In this document: positions 16,195 through 23,943 of the stretch, piece by piece
Layout of the letters: the number at the start of each line of letters is the position of its first letter
How positions within the stretch are numbered: the first letter of the stretch is position 1
Assembly (NCBI RefSeq): GCF_002927635.1
Contig: NZ_PRDS01000006.1
Coordinates: forward strand, 62,001-126,000
Source of the DNA: Albidovulum inexpectatum
GTDB taxonomy: Bacteria; Pseudomonadota; Alphaproteobacteria; Rhodobacterales; Rhodobacteraceae
DNA length: 64,000 nt
Direction: 5' to 3'
Notes under the pieces: model-generated
Database searches by the model: none
Seen by the model: the letters and a program-made list of their open reading frames with translations, nothing else
What the model was told of the DNA's origin: nothing
Translations under genes and position numbers: made by a program

Positions 16195-16908
16195 GTCGGC
16201 CGGGTCAGGCGCGTACCGTACCGTACCGTTCAGGCGGTGGAACAGATGCGTGAAGGTGGCCGCGCCCAGAACCGGAATCACAAGGTTCACCAGCGGTATC
16301 GACAGCGGGGCAGCCATCAGGATTCCCGCCAGCCAGATCTGGCCCGCATGTCGCTTGCGCAGCTCGCGCGCGCCCTTTCGCCCCAGCCTGCGCATGGCGG
16401 CGACCTGGAAATATTCGCGGCCCAGCAGATAGCCGTTCACCGCCCAGAACAGCAGCGGCGCCAGCGGTCCGACCAGCAGATACAGCAGCAATGCCACGAC
16501 GTTCACGGCTGCCAGCACACCGAAGAAGTTGATCGAGTCGATCAACCCATCCATCACGCCCACCTGCGAAGCCGGCGGCAGATGCGGATAGTGGCGGGCT
16601 TCGACCGCGTCAGCCACGGTATCCAGGAACAGCCCGGTGAACATCGAGGCCGCCGGCACCATCAGGAAGACCGAAAGAACCAGCATCAACAGCAACGAAC
16701 CCCAGCTGATCAGGCTGTCGATCCAGGTGATCTCGCCGAACCACGGAAGCACCAGTGCGTCGGGCAGCAGCCAGTCCAGGCCTTGTACAAGCCCGACATA
16801 ACAAACGACCAGCAGCGCAAGAGACAGCGCCACGCCAAGGCCCAGGATCTTCAGAAAGTGCCGGTCGCCCAGCTGACCCAACGCTTTCAGGAAATCTGCG
16901 AGGATCAT
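16174..16908 (-). CDS. EI24/CysZ-like integral membrane protein
   Basis: A 244-residue inner-membrane protein with four or more hydrophobic segments, of the EI24 (PF07264) family to which the sulfate permease CysZ belongs. Visible family features are the GLGVALSLALLVVCYVGLVQ helix, the FTGLFLDTVADAVEARHYP segment and NGYLLGREYFQVAAMRR. A sulfate transport role should not be assumed without CysZ-specific residues. The start at 16908 overlaps the nitroreductase stop by ATGA. Near the C terminus (16213-16229) the DNA contains three tandem GTACC units. The last codons share DNA with the carD terminator hairpin. Confidence 0.85.
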   Translation of the reverse strand: MILADFLKALGQLGDRHFLKILGLGVALSLALLVVCYVGLVQGLDWLLPDALVLPWFGEITWIDSLISWGSLLLMLVLSVFLMVPAASMFTGLFLDTVADAVEARHYPHLPPASQVGVMDGLIDSINFFGVLAAVNVVALLLYLLVGPLAPLLFWAVNGYLLGREYFQVAAMRRLGRKGARELRKRHAGQIWLAGILMAAPLSIPLVNLVIPVLGAATFTHLFHRLNGTVRYAPDPADKKSARA

Positions 16909-17483
16909 TCCGACATCCAGGTGGTGATGGCGTCGATGTCCGGGCGGGGGCGTTCGGGCGGGGTCATTGTCTCGGTGCCGATATGGATAACCCCGGCGAC
17001 CCATTCACCCGGCTTCAGCCCAAGACCGCGACGGCAGAATTCGGGGTCATGGACATGCCAGCCGGTCAGCCAGCAGGCCCCCCAGCCCGAGGCCAATGCG
17101 GCATTCAGCAGCGCCATGCAGGCGGCGCCGGTCGAAAGGATCTGCTCGATCTCGGGAACCTTGTCCGAATCCTTGGGGACATGTACGACAATGACCGCCA
17201 GATCCGCATCGGCAAACTGGCTGATCCCCTTGCGCGCGCGTTCGGGGTCGATTCCAAGTTCGGCTGCGCGCGCCTCGGCCAGCGCGGCAAGGCGCTGCAG
17301 GGCGGGTTTCTCTGCCACGATGAATCGCCAGGGTTCCAGCTTGCCATGGTCGGGCACCCGCGCCGCGGCGGTCAGGATCGGGCGCAATTCCTCGTGCGTG
17401 GGTACCGGGGCTGTCAGCGTGCGGGCCGGGCGCGATCGGCGCGTCAGCAGAAAGTTCATCACCGGATCGTTGCGTTCTGGCAT
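16905..17483 (-). CDS. Nitroreductase family protein (YdjA-like)
   Basis: An FMN-dependent NAD(P)H oxidoreductase of 192 residues, the short YdjA-type subgroup of the nitroreductase fold. The N-terminal FMN phosphate-binding arginines are in MNFLLTRRSRPARTL; PDHGKLEPWRFIV and GWGACWLTGW are the conserved central and C-terminal flavin contacts. Such enzymes reduce nitroaromatics in vitro, but physiological substrates are generally unknown. It overlaps the EI24-like gene downstream (ATGA) and so is co-translated with it. Divergent from the DUF167 gene over 99 bp, which should hold both promoters. Confidence 0.9.
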   Translation of the reverse strand: MPERNDPVMNFLLTRRSRPARTLTAPVPTHEELRPILTAAARVPDHGKLEPWRFIVAEKPALQRLAALAEARAAELGIDPERARKGISQFADADLAVIVVHVPKDSDKVPEIEQILSTGAACMALLNAALASGWGACWLTGWHVHDPEFCRRGLGLKPGEWVAGVIHIGTETMTPPERPRPDIDAITTWMSE

Positions 17484-17582
17484 GGCGGTCTCCTTGATCG
17501 TTGCGGTCAGACTTGGCCCCGGGCCGCTGCGTGGTCAAGGGCTGCACTGGCCTGAAAAGTCCGGATACGGTATGTGGCTGCC

Positions 17583-17837
17583 ATGACCGACCTGTCCCAT
17601 ATCGCCCAGCCCGGCGCGCGTATCCCCGTCAGGGTGACCCCGCGCGCCTCACGTAATGCCGTGACTGTCGATGACGATGGCACGATCCGCATTCATGTGA
17701 CCGTGGTGCCCGAAGGCGGCAAGGCGAACGCCGCAGTCGTGAAGCTGTTGTCCAAGGCGCTGGGCGTGGCAAAGTCGCGGCTGACCCTTGTGCGGGGCGA
17801 AACCTCGCGCGACAAGCTGTTCCAGATCGACCCCTGA
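17583..17837 (+). CDS. DUF167 (YggU) family protein
   Basis: An 84-residue protein of the YggU/DUF167 family, a small alpha/beta fold of unknown function. The family signature is visible as VRVTPRASRNAV near the N terminus and VPEGGKANAAVVKLLSKALGV with the invariant GGKAN. The ATG at 17583 is preferred over the in-frame GTG at 17574, which would add MAA only. Convergent with the Nudix gene. Confidence 0.88.
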   Translation: MTDLSHIAQPGARIPVRVTPRASRNAVTVDDDGTIRIHVTVVPEGGKANAAVVKLLSKALGVAKSRLTLVRGETSRDKLFQIDP

Positions 17838-17866
17838 CCGGGCCGTTGGTCATTGCCGACCGAATC

Positions 17867-18559
17867 TCACTCTATGCGGATGAAGCGCGATTCCGCATCG
17901 GAATTGTCAAAGAAGGGAACGCTGCCGGGTTGGGTTTCGCGCGAAAGATGCGCCCGGATTTCCGCCAGGACAACCTCGGTGATGAAGGGCAGGTCCAGAT
18001 CGCGTGCGCGCGCGAGCGGTACCCAGGCAAGCGCCGAGAGTTCATCACAGGCGCGCGAGAAGTCATCGACATTCCCGGCGACGTGATCCGCATCGGCCAG
18101 GAAAAAGCGCGCATCAAAGCGCCGCGGGCGTCCTGGGGGCGTGATGGCGCGAAAGACAAAGCGCAAGGCCCCGGCCGAAGGCAGATGGCCCGTATCGGCG
18201 AAACCGCGCCATCCCGGTGGGGCGGGATGGGGCCATGTTCCGGGCTGGCCTAGGATCAGCCCGGTTTCCTCCCACAATTCGCGGATTGCCGCGGCGGCGA
18301 TCGCATTGGCAGATGCGCCGGCGGCGCGCCAGGCAAGTCGACGCGCGCAGACCGGATCAAGAGGGTCGGCCAAGGGTACTTGCGCGTCGCAGGGATCGAC
18401 CGCGCCGCCGGGAAACACATATTTGCTGGGCATGAAAGCGGCGCTTGCGCCGCGCCTGCCCATCAGGACACGGGGGCCCGCAGCGCCGTCCCGGCGCAAG
18501 AGTATGATCGTTGCCGCGTTGCGAATCGAGGGGCTGACTTGCGCGGCCCCTTCGGTCAT
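17867..18559 (-). CDS. Nudix hydrolase with expanded Nudix box (NUDT19-like)
   Basis: A 230-residue Nudix hydrolase, which cleaves nucleoside diphosphate-linked compounds with Mg2+ or Mn2+. The second half of the Nudix box is canonical (RELWEETGL), but the first half (FPGGAVDPCD) is separated from it by about 45 residues in place of about ten. That long insertion is a known feature of NUDT19/RP2p-type CoA or ADP-ribose-like pyrophosphatases, so acyl-CoA hydrolysis is one possibility; I infer this only from layout. The start at 18559 overlaps the DUF983 stop (ATGA). The longer upstream frame is a shadow of the DUF983 gene. Confidence 0.85.
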   Translation of the reverse strand: MTEGAAQVSPSIRNAATIILLRRDGAAGPRVLMGRRGASAAFMPSKYVFPGGAVDPCDAQVPLADPLDPVCARRLAWRAAGASANAIAAAAIRELWEETGLILGQPGTWPHPAPPGWRGFADTGHLPSAGALRFVFRAITPPGRPRRFDARFFLADADHVAGNVDDFSRACDELSALAWVPLARARDLDLPFITEVVLAEIRAHLSRETQPGSVPFFDNSDAESRFIRIE

Positions 18560-18948
18560 TCGGTGTCGTCTCCGAAGCCGTGCATCCGCTTGGCCCACTG
18601 GATGCCGACGATCATGCCCTTCAGGCGTGGCAACAGCGCAAGAGACAGCGCTATGCACCCCACGGCAAAGACGGTGGCAAGCGTCACCGGATCGGGGCGG
18701 TACTTCACGAAGGCCCACATGATGAGCGGCGCCATAAGGTGACCGACGATCAGGATCGTCAGATAGGCCGGCCCGTCATCGGCGCGGTGATGCGAATAGA
18801 CCGCGCCACATTCGGGACAGCGGTCGCGGACGCGCAGATAACCCTGCATCAGGCGCCCACGCCCACAGGCGGGGCAGCGGCCGAAGAAACCGCGGCGCAT
18901 TGCGCGGCCCAACGGACGGTCTTCGGCAGTTGCGGAAATCGCAGTCAT
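18556..18948 (-). CDS. DUF983 zinc-ribbon membrane protein
   Basis: A 130-residue DUF983 protein: an N-terminal zinc ribbon with the pairs CPACG and CPECG (about residues 25-50), then two membrane helices (about 62-82 and 86-105). DUF983 genes often occur close to cytochrome oxidase or Nudix genes in alphaproteobacteria; the function is not established. It is the first gene of a two-gene unit with the overlapping Nudix hydrolase. ATG 18948 has no strong ribosome site. Confidence 0.88.
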   Translation of the reverse strand: MTAISATAEDRPLGRAMRRGFFGRCPACGRGRLMQGYLRVRDRCPECGAVYSHHRADDGPAYLTILIVGHLMAPLIMWAFVKYRPDPVTLATVFAVGCIALSLALLPRLKGMIVGIQWAKRMHGFGDDTE

Positions 18949-19130
18949 TTCGGTTCTCCCATCTGCGCCTGATTACCACCTGGGCGGCGCGATGCGAAGG
19001 CCCCTGGCCGCATGTCGCATCGGAAGAAATGTCGCATGCGCCGAAAAATCCGCGACGGAATTCCGGTGCGCCTGCGTTTGACGATCAGACGGCCGGGAAA
19101 ATTGGCCGCACCATCGAAGGAGAATGAACG

Positions 19131-19715
19131 ATGACGATGAAACGAGCAGGTGTTCTGGTCGCTCTTCTTGCCGGCGCCGCTACGCTGGTTCCGGCGGTTT
19201 CTTCCGCACATGATCGCGGCCCGGGGCGCGACGGGATGGATCGGCCCGGCATGATGGCGCCGATGCCCGATTTCGACGAAGTCGATGCCAATGGGGACGG
19301 CAAGATCACGCGTGAGGAGATCGCAGCCCACCGCGCGGCCGCGATCGCGGGTCTGGACGCCGACGGTGACGGTTTCATCAGCAAGGACGAGATGACCGCG
19401 TTCGCCACGGCAAGGGCCACCGAGCGGGCCACGCAGATGGTCGAACGTCATTTTGCCGAACGTGACGTGGATGGCGACGGCAAGATCAGTGCAGCCGAGA
19501 TGATGGCGCCTCCGGCACGTCCGGACATGTTCGAGCGTCTTGATGCCGACGGCGACGGTGCCATCAGCAAGGAAGAGGCCGACGCGGCACGTGAGCGGAT
19601 GATGGAGCGCGGCAAGGAAGGTCGCGGCCGCATGGGCGCACACCATGGACGAGGTGACCGTGACGGCCATGGTCCGCGCCATCCCTTCTTCCCTTGGGGA
19701 CAGGGCGACAACTAG
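19131..19715 (+). CDS. Exported EF-hand calcium-binding protein
   Basis: A 194-residue secreted or periplasmic protein with a signal peptide (about residues 1-26, AVSSA|HD) and four canonical EF-hand loops: 52-63 (DANGDGKITREE), 76-87 (DADGDGFISKDE), 112-123 (DVDGDGKISAAE) and 138-149 (DADGDGAISKEE). All have acidic residues at positions 1, 3 or 5 and Glu at 12, so each should bind calcium. The C-terminal tail is rich in His and Gly (HHGRGDRDGHGPRH) and might bind other metals. It lies 92 bp upstream of an ECF sigma gene on the same strand. ATG 19131 follows GAAGGAG. Confidence 0.92.
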   Translation: MTMKRAGVLVALLAGAATLVPAVSSAHDRGPGRDGMDRPGMMAPMPDFDEVDANGDGKITREEIAAHRAAAIAGLDADGDGFISKDEMTAFATARATERATQMVERHFAERDVDGDGKISAAEMMAPPARPDMFERLDADGDGAISKEEADAARERMMERGKEGRGRMGAHHGRGDRDGHGPRHPFFPWGQGDN

Positions 19716-19807
19716 GCCATGATGATGCGGCCTCGGCGCACAAATGTCGCGCCGGGGCCACATCCCCGTTTGTGGCCAGTTGCCGCGCGTTATACCAGTG
19801 GGACATC

Positions 19808-20392
19808 ATGGCAATGGCTTTCGACGCCCGGGACGACCTGTCTGACGAGGATCTTCTGACCCTTTACGGTCAGGGAGATGTGGCGGCTGCGCGCGTGTTG
19901 ACCTTGCGTCTGACGCCTCTGGCCTATCGCGTTGCCCTGCGCATGCTGAACGACGCCGCCGAGGCCGAGGATGTCGCCCAGGAAGCCATGCTGCGCCTGT
20001 GGCGGCAAGCGCCCGACTGGCAGCGCGGAACGGCGCAGGTTTCGACCTGGTTGTATCGCGTGGCGACGAACCTTGCGACCGACCGGTTGCGGCGTCGGCG
20101 CTCGGTGGGGCTGGACGAGATCCCCGAGCCTGCCGACGATGATCCCGGTGCAGTTGGGCGAATGATCGAGCACGACAGGCAACAGGCGCTGCAACACGCG
20201 CTGATGCAATTGCCCGAACGCCAGAGAACGGCAGTGGTGCTGCGTCATATCGAGGGGCTGGCCAATCCCGAGATTGCCGAGGTCATGGGGGTCGGTGTCG
20301 AGGCGGTGGAAAGCCTGATTGCGCGTGGCAAGCGTGCATTGAAATCCGCCCTTTCCGGGCGACGCGAGGAATTGGGGTATGGCGATGGCTGA
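19808..20392 (+). CDS. ECF-type RNA polymerase sigma factor
   Basis: A 194-residue sigma-70-family factor of the extracytoplasmic-function type, with region 2 (VALRMLNDAAEAEDVAQEAM, the -10 recognition helix) and region 4 (LPERQRTAVVLRHIEGLANP and the helix-turn-helix after it) but no regions 1 or 3. It directs polymerase to a stress or metal regulon. ATG 19808 is preferred; ATG 19814 is possible. The stop overlaps the start of the next gene by 14 bp, so the sigma factor and the small membrane protein are translationally coupled, as sigma/anti-sigma pairs usually are. Confidence 0.93.
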   Translation: MAMAFDARDDLSDEDLLTLYGQGDVAAARVLTLRLTPLAYRVALRMLNDAAEAEDVAQEAMLRLWRQAPDWQRGTAQVSTWLYRVATNLATDRLRRRRSVGLDEIPEPADDDPGAVGRMIEHDRQQALQHALMQLPERQRTAVVLRHIEGLANPEIAEVMGVGVEAVESLIARGKRALKSALSGRREELGYGDG

Positions 20393-20780
20393 GAGGGATA
20401 TGAACGACACGGCGCTGGAAGAGCTGTTCACGCAGGCGCGGACGGCAGCTCCCGAACCCTCGCCAGACCTGATGGCGCGGGTCATGGAAGATGCCGCGCG
20501 ACTGGCGCCGCGTACCGCAATGGCCGAGGCGCGGGCCGGGTATGGTGTGGTGCAGCAGTCGCGCCTGTCCAGGGTGATCGGCTGGATCAAGGACGCCTTG
20601 GGCGGATGGCAGGGTATCGGCGGGTTGGCGACGGCGACGCTCGCCGGGTTCTGGATCGGTTATGCCGGGCTTGCCGGGACGGCCACGCTGTCCGGCGTGC
20701 AGACCAGCACCGAAACTGCCGACATGGTTGAACTTATGCCCGGCAGCGAGTTTCTTGCGCTGGCCTGGGATGTGGAGTGA
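20379..20780 (+). CDS. Small membrane protein, candidate anti-sigma factor
   Basis: A 133-residue protein with a soluble N-terminal half and one membrane helix (about 82-100, GLATATLAGFWIGYAGLAG). It has no HxxxCxxC zinc anti-sigma motif and no recognised domain. Position makes it the candidate anti-sigma factor: it overlaps the ECF sigma gene by 14 bp and is followed 4 bp later by a periplasmic metal-sensor-like gene. Three alternative starts (20379, 20385, 20400) are in frame; the last would remove only MAMAERD. Homologues in Rhodobacterales are sometimes misannotated as dihydroorotate dehydrogenase; no such domain is seen. Confidence 0.65.
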   Translation: MAMAERDMNDTALEELFTQARTAAPEPSPDLMARVMEDAARLAPRTAMAEARAGYGVVQQSRLSRVIGWIKDALGGWQGIGGLATATLAGFWIGYAGLAGTATLSGVQTSTETADMVELMPGSEFLALAWDVE

Positions 20781-20784
20781 GCCG

Positions 20785-21285
20785 ATGGCAAAGCAGACGA
20801 TTGGCGATCAGGGTGGCAAGCGGTGGACGCCGGTCCGCGTTGCCTTGGTGTTTTCTCTGGCGTTGAACTTCTTCGGGGCGGCGGCGCTTGTTGGCGCGGC
20901 CCTCCATCGACATGGCCATGACGCGCATCAGCCCCCGATTCGCGATGTGGGCGTCGGCCTGTTGACCGAGGTCCTGCGCCCCGAGGATCGTGAAGCCCTG
21001 CGCGACGCCTTTGTCGCGGCCGCGCCCGATTTTCGGGCAGAGCGGCGCGAAGCATTGCGCGATTTTTCGGAACTGGCTGAGGCCCTTCGGGCCGAGACGC
21101 TGGATCGCGCGCGGATCGAAGCGATCCTGACACGGCAGGAACAGCGCGCACGCGACCGCATGACCTTGGGCCGCCAGCTGTTGCTGGACCATCTGACGAC
21201 CTTGCCCTCCGATGAGCGCCGCGCCATCGCCGAACGGATCGAGGACCGCCTGCAGAATGGTTGGCGTGGTCCGCGCAGGAAATGA
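20785..21285 (+). CDS. Periplasmic heavy-metal sensor/CpxP-like (Metal_resist) protein
   Basis: A 166-residue protein with one N-terminal membrane anchor (about residues 19-38) and a helical periplasmic domain of the Metal_resist/CnrX-CpxP type: REALRDAFVAAAPDFRAERR, then EALRAETLDRARIEAILTRQ. A short HRHGHDAHQ segment just after the anchor offers metal ligands. In the cnr system a protein of this type senses metal and releases an ECF sigma factor via an anti-sigma partner, and the gene order here (sigma, small membrane protein, this) fits that scheme. ATG 20785 follows GGAG. Convergent with the diguanylate cyclase gene. Confidence 0.8.
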   Translation: MAKQTIGDQGGKRWTPVRVALVFSLALNFFGAAALVGAALHRHGHDAHQPPIRDVGVGLLTEVLRPEDREALRDAFVAAAPDFRAERREALRDFSELAEALRAETLDRARIEAILTRQEQRARDRMTLGRQLLLDHLTTLPSDERRAIAERIEDRLQNGWRGPRRK

Positions 21286-21306
21286 TCCGCTGGCGTGTTG
21301 CGCCGT

Positions 21307-22686
21307 TCAGGCTGTCTGGCCGATCGTGACCTGGTTTCGTCCTGCCGATTTCGAACCAAGAAGCGCGCGATCGGCCCGGTCGATCAGATCTTCGATACCG
21401 GAATCGGTCGGACCCAGGGCCAGGCCAATCGAAAGGGTGACGGAAATGTCGGCTTCGCCGCGTGGCAGCGGCACGGGACGCGCGGCGATCACCCGGCGCA
21501 GACGTTCTGCGGTGGCCTGAGCCGCTTCCGGTGTGGTGTCGGGAAGGGCGACCAGGAATTCCTCGCCCCCGAGCCGGGCAATCAGGTCTGCCGCGCGAAG
21601 GTTCGAACGCAGCCTGTCTGCGATTTCCACGAGAACCGCGTCTCCCGCGGCATGTCCGTGCGTGTCATTTATCGATTTGAACCGGTCGATATCCAGCACC
21701 ATGACCGCGATGCGCCGGCCTTCGCGGCGTGCTGCATCTGCCATTTTCTGAAGATGCGGCATCGCATAGCGCCGGTTGTGCAGCCCCGTCAGCGGATCCG
21801 TCATGGCCAGCCGCAATCCGGTTTCGACCGACGCGCGCAGGCGGTCGGCCTGCAGCTTTCTGTCGATCTGGGCGCGAATGCGATAGGCGATCTCCTCTGG
21901 CGTGGCATCGGGTTCGATCAGGTCATTTGCCCCAAGATCCAGCGCCATGGCGGCCGCATCCTGGCCGCGGTCGTCCTCATCAAGCCCCGCGATATGCACG
22001 CAGATCGCCGCGTGGCGCGTCTCGGCGCGCGCGCGCAGCTCGGCGATCAGCATCAACCCCTCACGCACGCTGCCGCCGCCGCCAAGTGCCACGACAAAGG
22101 CGTCGGGTGCGCGGCCTTTCTGGCTGTCACGCAGGATGCTTTCGCGGTTGGCCGCGACAATGTCGGCATCAAGATGGGGCGAAGTGGACCGGGCGAGCTC
22201 TGGCGCGGCGGGCCCGACGATGACGACACGGGCGCGGGGGGCAAAGGCGGCCGGTGGCTCGGCGAATCCGAACTCGCGATATGTGCTTTCGCGCAATCCC
22301 AGCTGACGCTCGGTCTCGCGGGCACGCAAGAGGCTGCGGATTCGCGCCAGCAGGACGGTTTCGTTTATGGGTTTGCCGATGACGTCTTCGGCACCGGCGC
22401 GCAGCGCCTGCATCTTGCGACCGACATCGTTGTAGGCGGTCACCATCACGACAGGTATCCCTGCCGTCCTTGGGTCGGCCTTCAGCTTTTGGCACGTCGC
22501 GATCCCGCCCAGGTCGGGCATTTCAATATCCAGCAGAACAAGATCCGGATTCGTGTCCCGGGCAAGCGCCAGGGCCTCATGGCCGCTTGCGGCCTCGATC
22601 GGCTCGTAGAACGCATTCGACAACATGCGCATCATGACGAACCTGTTGGCCCCCACATCGTCCACGATCAATATACGGCCGCCCAC
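21307..22686 (-). CDS. pleD: PleD-type response regulator/diguanylate cyclase
   Basis: A 459-residue protein with REC-REC-GGDEF layout like Caulobacter PleD. REC1 is complete: Asp9/Asp10, phospho-acceptor Asp53 in LLDIEMPDLG, and Lys in GKPIN. REC2 (about 155-285) has lost the acceptor aspartate (AFVVALGGG), so it serves as a dimerisation adaptor, as in PleD. The catalytic loop GGEEF is 373-377 and the inhibitory I-site RAAD is 364-367, the correct five residues upstream. It should make c-di-GMP with product inhibition. The start is GTG at 22686 with GGAG upstream. No sensor kinase is next to it. Divergent from the DUF3572 gene. Confidence 0.93.
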   Translation of the reverse strand: MGGRILIVDDVGANRFVMMRMLSNAFYEPIEAASGHEALALARDTNPDLVLLDIEMPDLGGIATCQKLKADPRTAGIPVVMVTAYNDVGRKMQALRAGAEDVIGKPINETVLLARIRSLLRARETERQLGLRESTYREFGFAEPPAAFAPRARVVIVGPAAPELARSTSPHLDADIVAANRESILRDSQKGRAPDAFVVALGGGGSVREGLMLIAELRARAETRHAAICVHIAGLDEDDRGQDAAAMALDLGANDLIEPDATPEEIAYRIRAQIDRKLQADRLRASVETGLRLAMTDPLTGLHNRRYAMPHLQKMADAARREGRRIAVMVLDIDRFKSINDTHGHAAGDAVLVEIADRLRSNLRAADLIARLGGEEFLVALPDTTPEAAQATAERLRRVIAARPVPLPRGEADISVTLSIGLALGPTDSGIEDLIDRADRALLGSKSAGRNQVTIGQTA

Positions 22687-22741
22687 CTGGCTGCTCCGCC
22701 CCGTTTACAAGCCTGTTCGCGTTGATCATCCTTTGACCCAG

Positions 22742-22749
22742 ATGGTTAA
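22742..22749 (-). promoter_or_regulatory. CtrA-like half site in the pleD/DUF3572 divergent region
   Basis: On the minus strand the 8 bp read TTAACCAT, which matches one arm of the CtrA recognition sequence used in alphaproteobacteria; the site is 56 bp upstream of the pleD-like start. No second TTAA arm with the standard 7-bp spacing is present, so this is suggestive only. Confidence 0.3.
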
Positions 22750-22783
22750 CAAAGACTTTCCCAATCCGAGGAGCAAGAGCGGA

Positions 22784-23071
22784 ATGAAGCAGGCTGGGCC
22801 GGAATTTGCCGAAACGGTGGCCGTGATGGCGCTGGGCTGGCTGGCAGGAAAGGACGAGCTGCTGCCCATCTTTCTGGGGGCGACCGGTACCAGCCTGGCC
22901 GAGATGCGCGAGAGGGCGGATGATCCTGCCTTTCTGCGCGGTGTTCTTGATTTCGTCCTGATGGATGACGAATGGGTGCGCGCGTTTTGCGACTCGGCCG
23001 AACTTGCCTATGACGCGCCGATGCGCGCGCGCCAATCCCTGCCGGGTGGCGCCGAGCCGAACTGGACCTGA
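22784..23071 (+). CDS. DUF3572 family protein
   Basis: A 95-residue soluble protein of DUF3572, a family found mainly in alphaproteobacteria. Visible core: TVAVMALGWLAGKDELLPIF, LGATGTSLAEMRERADDP and the acidic LDFVLMDDEWVRAFCDSA. Function unknown; it is frequently adjacent to PleD/DivK-type regulator genes, as here (divergent, 97-bp gap). ATG 22784 with GAGGAG ten bases upstream is preferred to ATG 22742, which lies in the divergent promoter region. Confidence 0.82.
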   Translation: MKQAGPEFAETVAVMALGWLAGKDELLPIFLGATGTSLAEMRERADDPAFLRGVLDFVLMDDEWVRAFCDSAELAYDAPMRARQSLPGGAEPNWT

Positions 23072-23140
23072 TCGGCGCCTTGCGCGATCACGATGGACGG
23101 TTCAGTCTTTGCGCCGGCCAAGGACAGCAGCGAGGTCAGG

Positions 23141-23845
23141 ATGGTACGCGGCGTAATCTTCGACAAGGATGGCACGCTTTTCGACTTTCGCGCGACGTGG
23201 GGCGCATGGGCAGGCCGGGCATTCATGGAGCTGGCCGGAGGCGATCCCGAACTGGCCGATCGTCTGGCCACAGCCACGGGGTTCGACATGACGACGCGCA
23301 GCTTCGATCCGGACAGTCCGATCATCGCGGGCACGCCCGATGACATCGCCCAGTGCCTGTTGCCACACCTGCCCGCGGCCGATCTGTCGACGCTGGTTGC
23401 GCGCATGAACGCGGTATCGGCCGAAACGCCCCAGGTGCCCGCCACCGACCTGAACGCCCTGTTCGAAGATCTTTCGAAAAGGGATCTTCGGCTGGGTCTG
23501 ATCACGAATGACGCCGAGGCACCCGCCCAGACGCATCTGCGCGATGCCGGAATTGTGGGCCATTTCCACTTCATCGCCGGGTTCGACAGCGGCCACGGCG
23601 CCAAGCCAAGCCCCGAGCCCCTGCTTGCCTTTGCCCAGGGGCAGGGCCTGCCGCCGGATTCGGTGGTCATGGTGGGCGACAGCCTGCATGATCTCGCGGC
23701 TGCCCGTGCCGCAGGGATGCGCTGTGTGGGCGTGTTGACGGGGCTTGCTGGTCGGGCCGAGCTTGAATCGCTGGCCGATTGTGTCTTGCCCGATATCGGG
23801 CACCTGCCGGCCTGGATCGACGCACAGGACGGTCTGCCGGCCTGA
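23141..23845 (+). CDS. HAD-superfamily phosphatase (phosphoglycolate phosphatase-like)
   Basis: A 234-residue haloacid-dehalogenase phosphatase. Motif I is DKDGT at 8-12 with the nucleophilic Asp8, motif II is LITNDAE, motif III includes the Lys in GHGAKPSPEPL and motif IV is VGDSLHDLAAA. The helical cap after motif I places it with the Gph/PGP group, but substrate is uncertain. The ATG at 23141 has AGGTCAGG upstream and begins right at the core; an ATG at 23093 would add 16 residues. It is followed 98 bp later by the MttB-like gene. Confidence 0.85.
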   Translation: MVRGVIFDKDGTLFDFRATWGAWAGRAFMELAGGDPELADRLATATGFDMTTRSFDPDSPIIAGTPDDIAQCLLPHLPAADLSTLVARMNAVSAETPQVPATDLNALFEDLSKRDLRLGLITNDAEAPAQTHLRDAGIVGHFHFIAGFDSGHGAKPSPEPLLAFAQGQGLPPDSVVMVGDSLHDLAAARAAGMRCVGVLTGLAGRAELESLADCVLPDIGHLPAWIDAQDGLPA

Positions 23846-23943
23846 TCGCGGCGCCCGAAAGCGACCTGCCGCTGTCGCAGTGCGAAGGGCAAGGCCTGTC
23901 GTACTGCCCGATCCTTTCCCTGTGACCCGCGGGGAGAAGGACC

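Noticed and set aside
19011-19037. Words ATGTCGCAT (twice), and AAATGTCGC again near 19744 and CATGTCGCATC near 31165, as a shared regulatory motif
   Set aside because: Matches of 9-11 bp are expected by chance in 64 kb and their spacing to starts differs; no further support.
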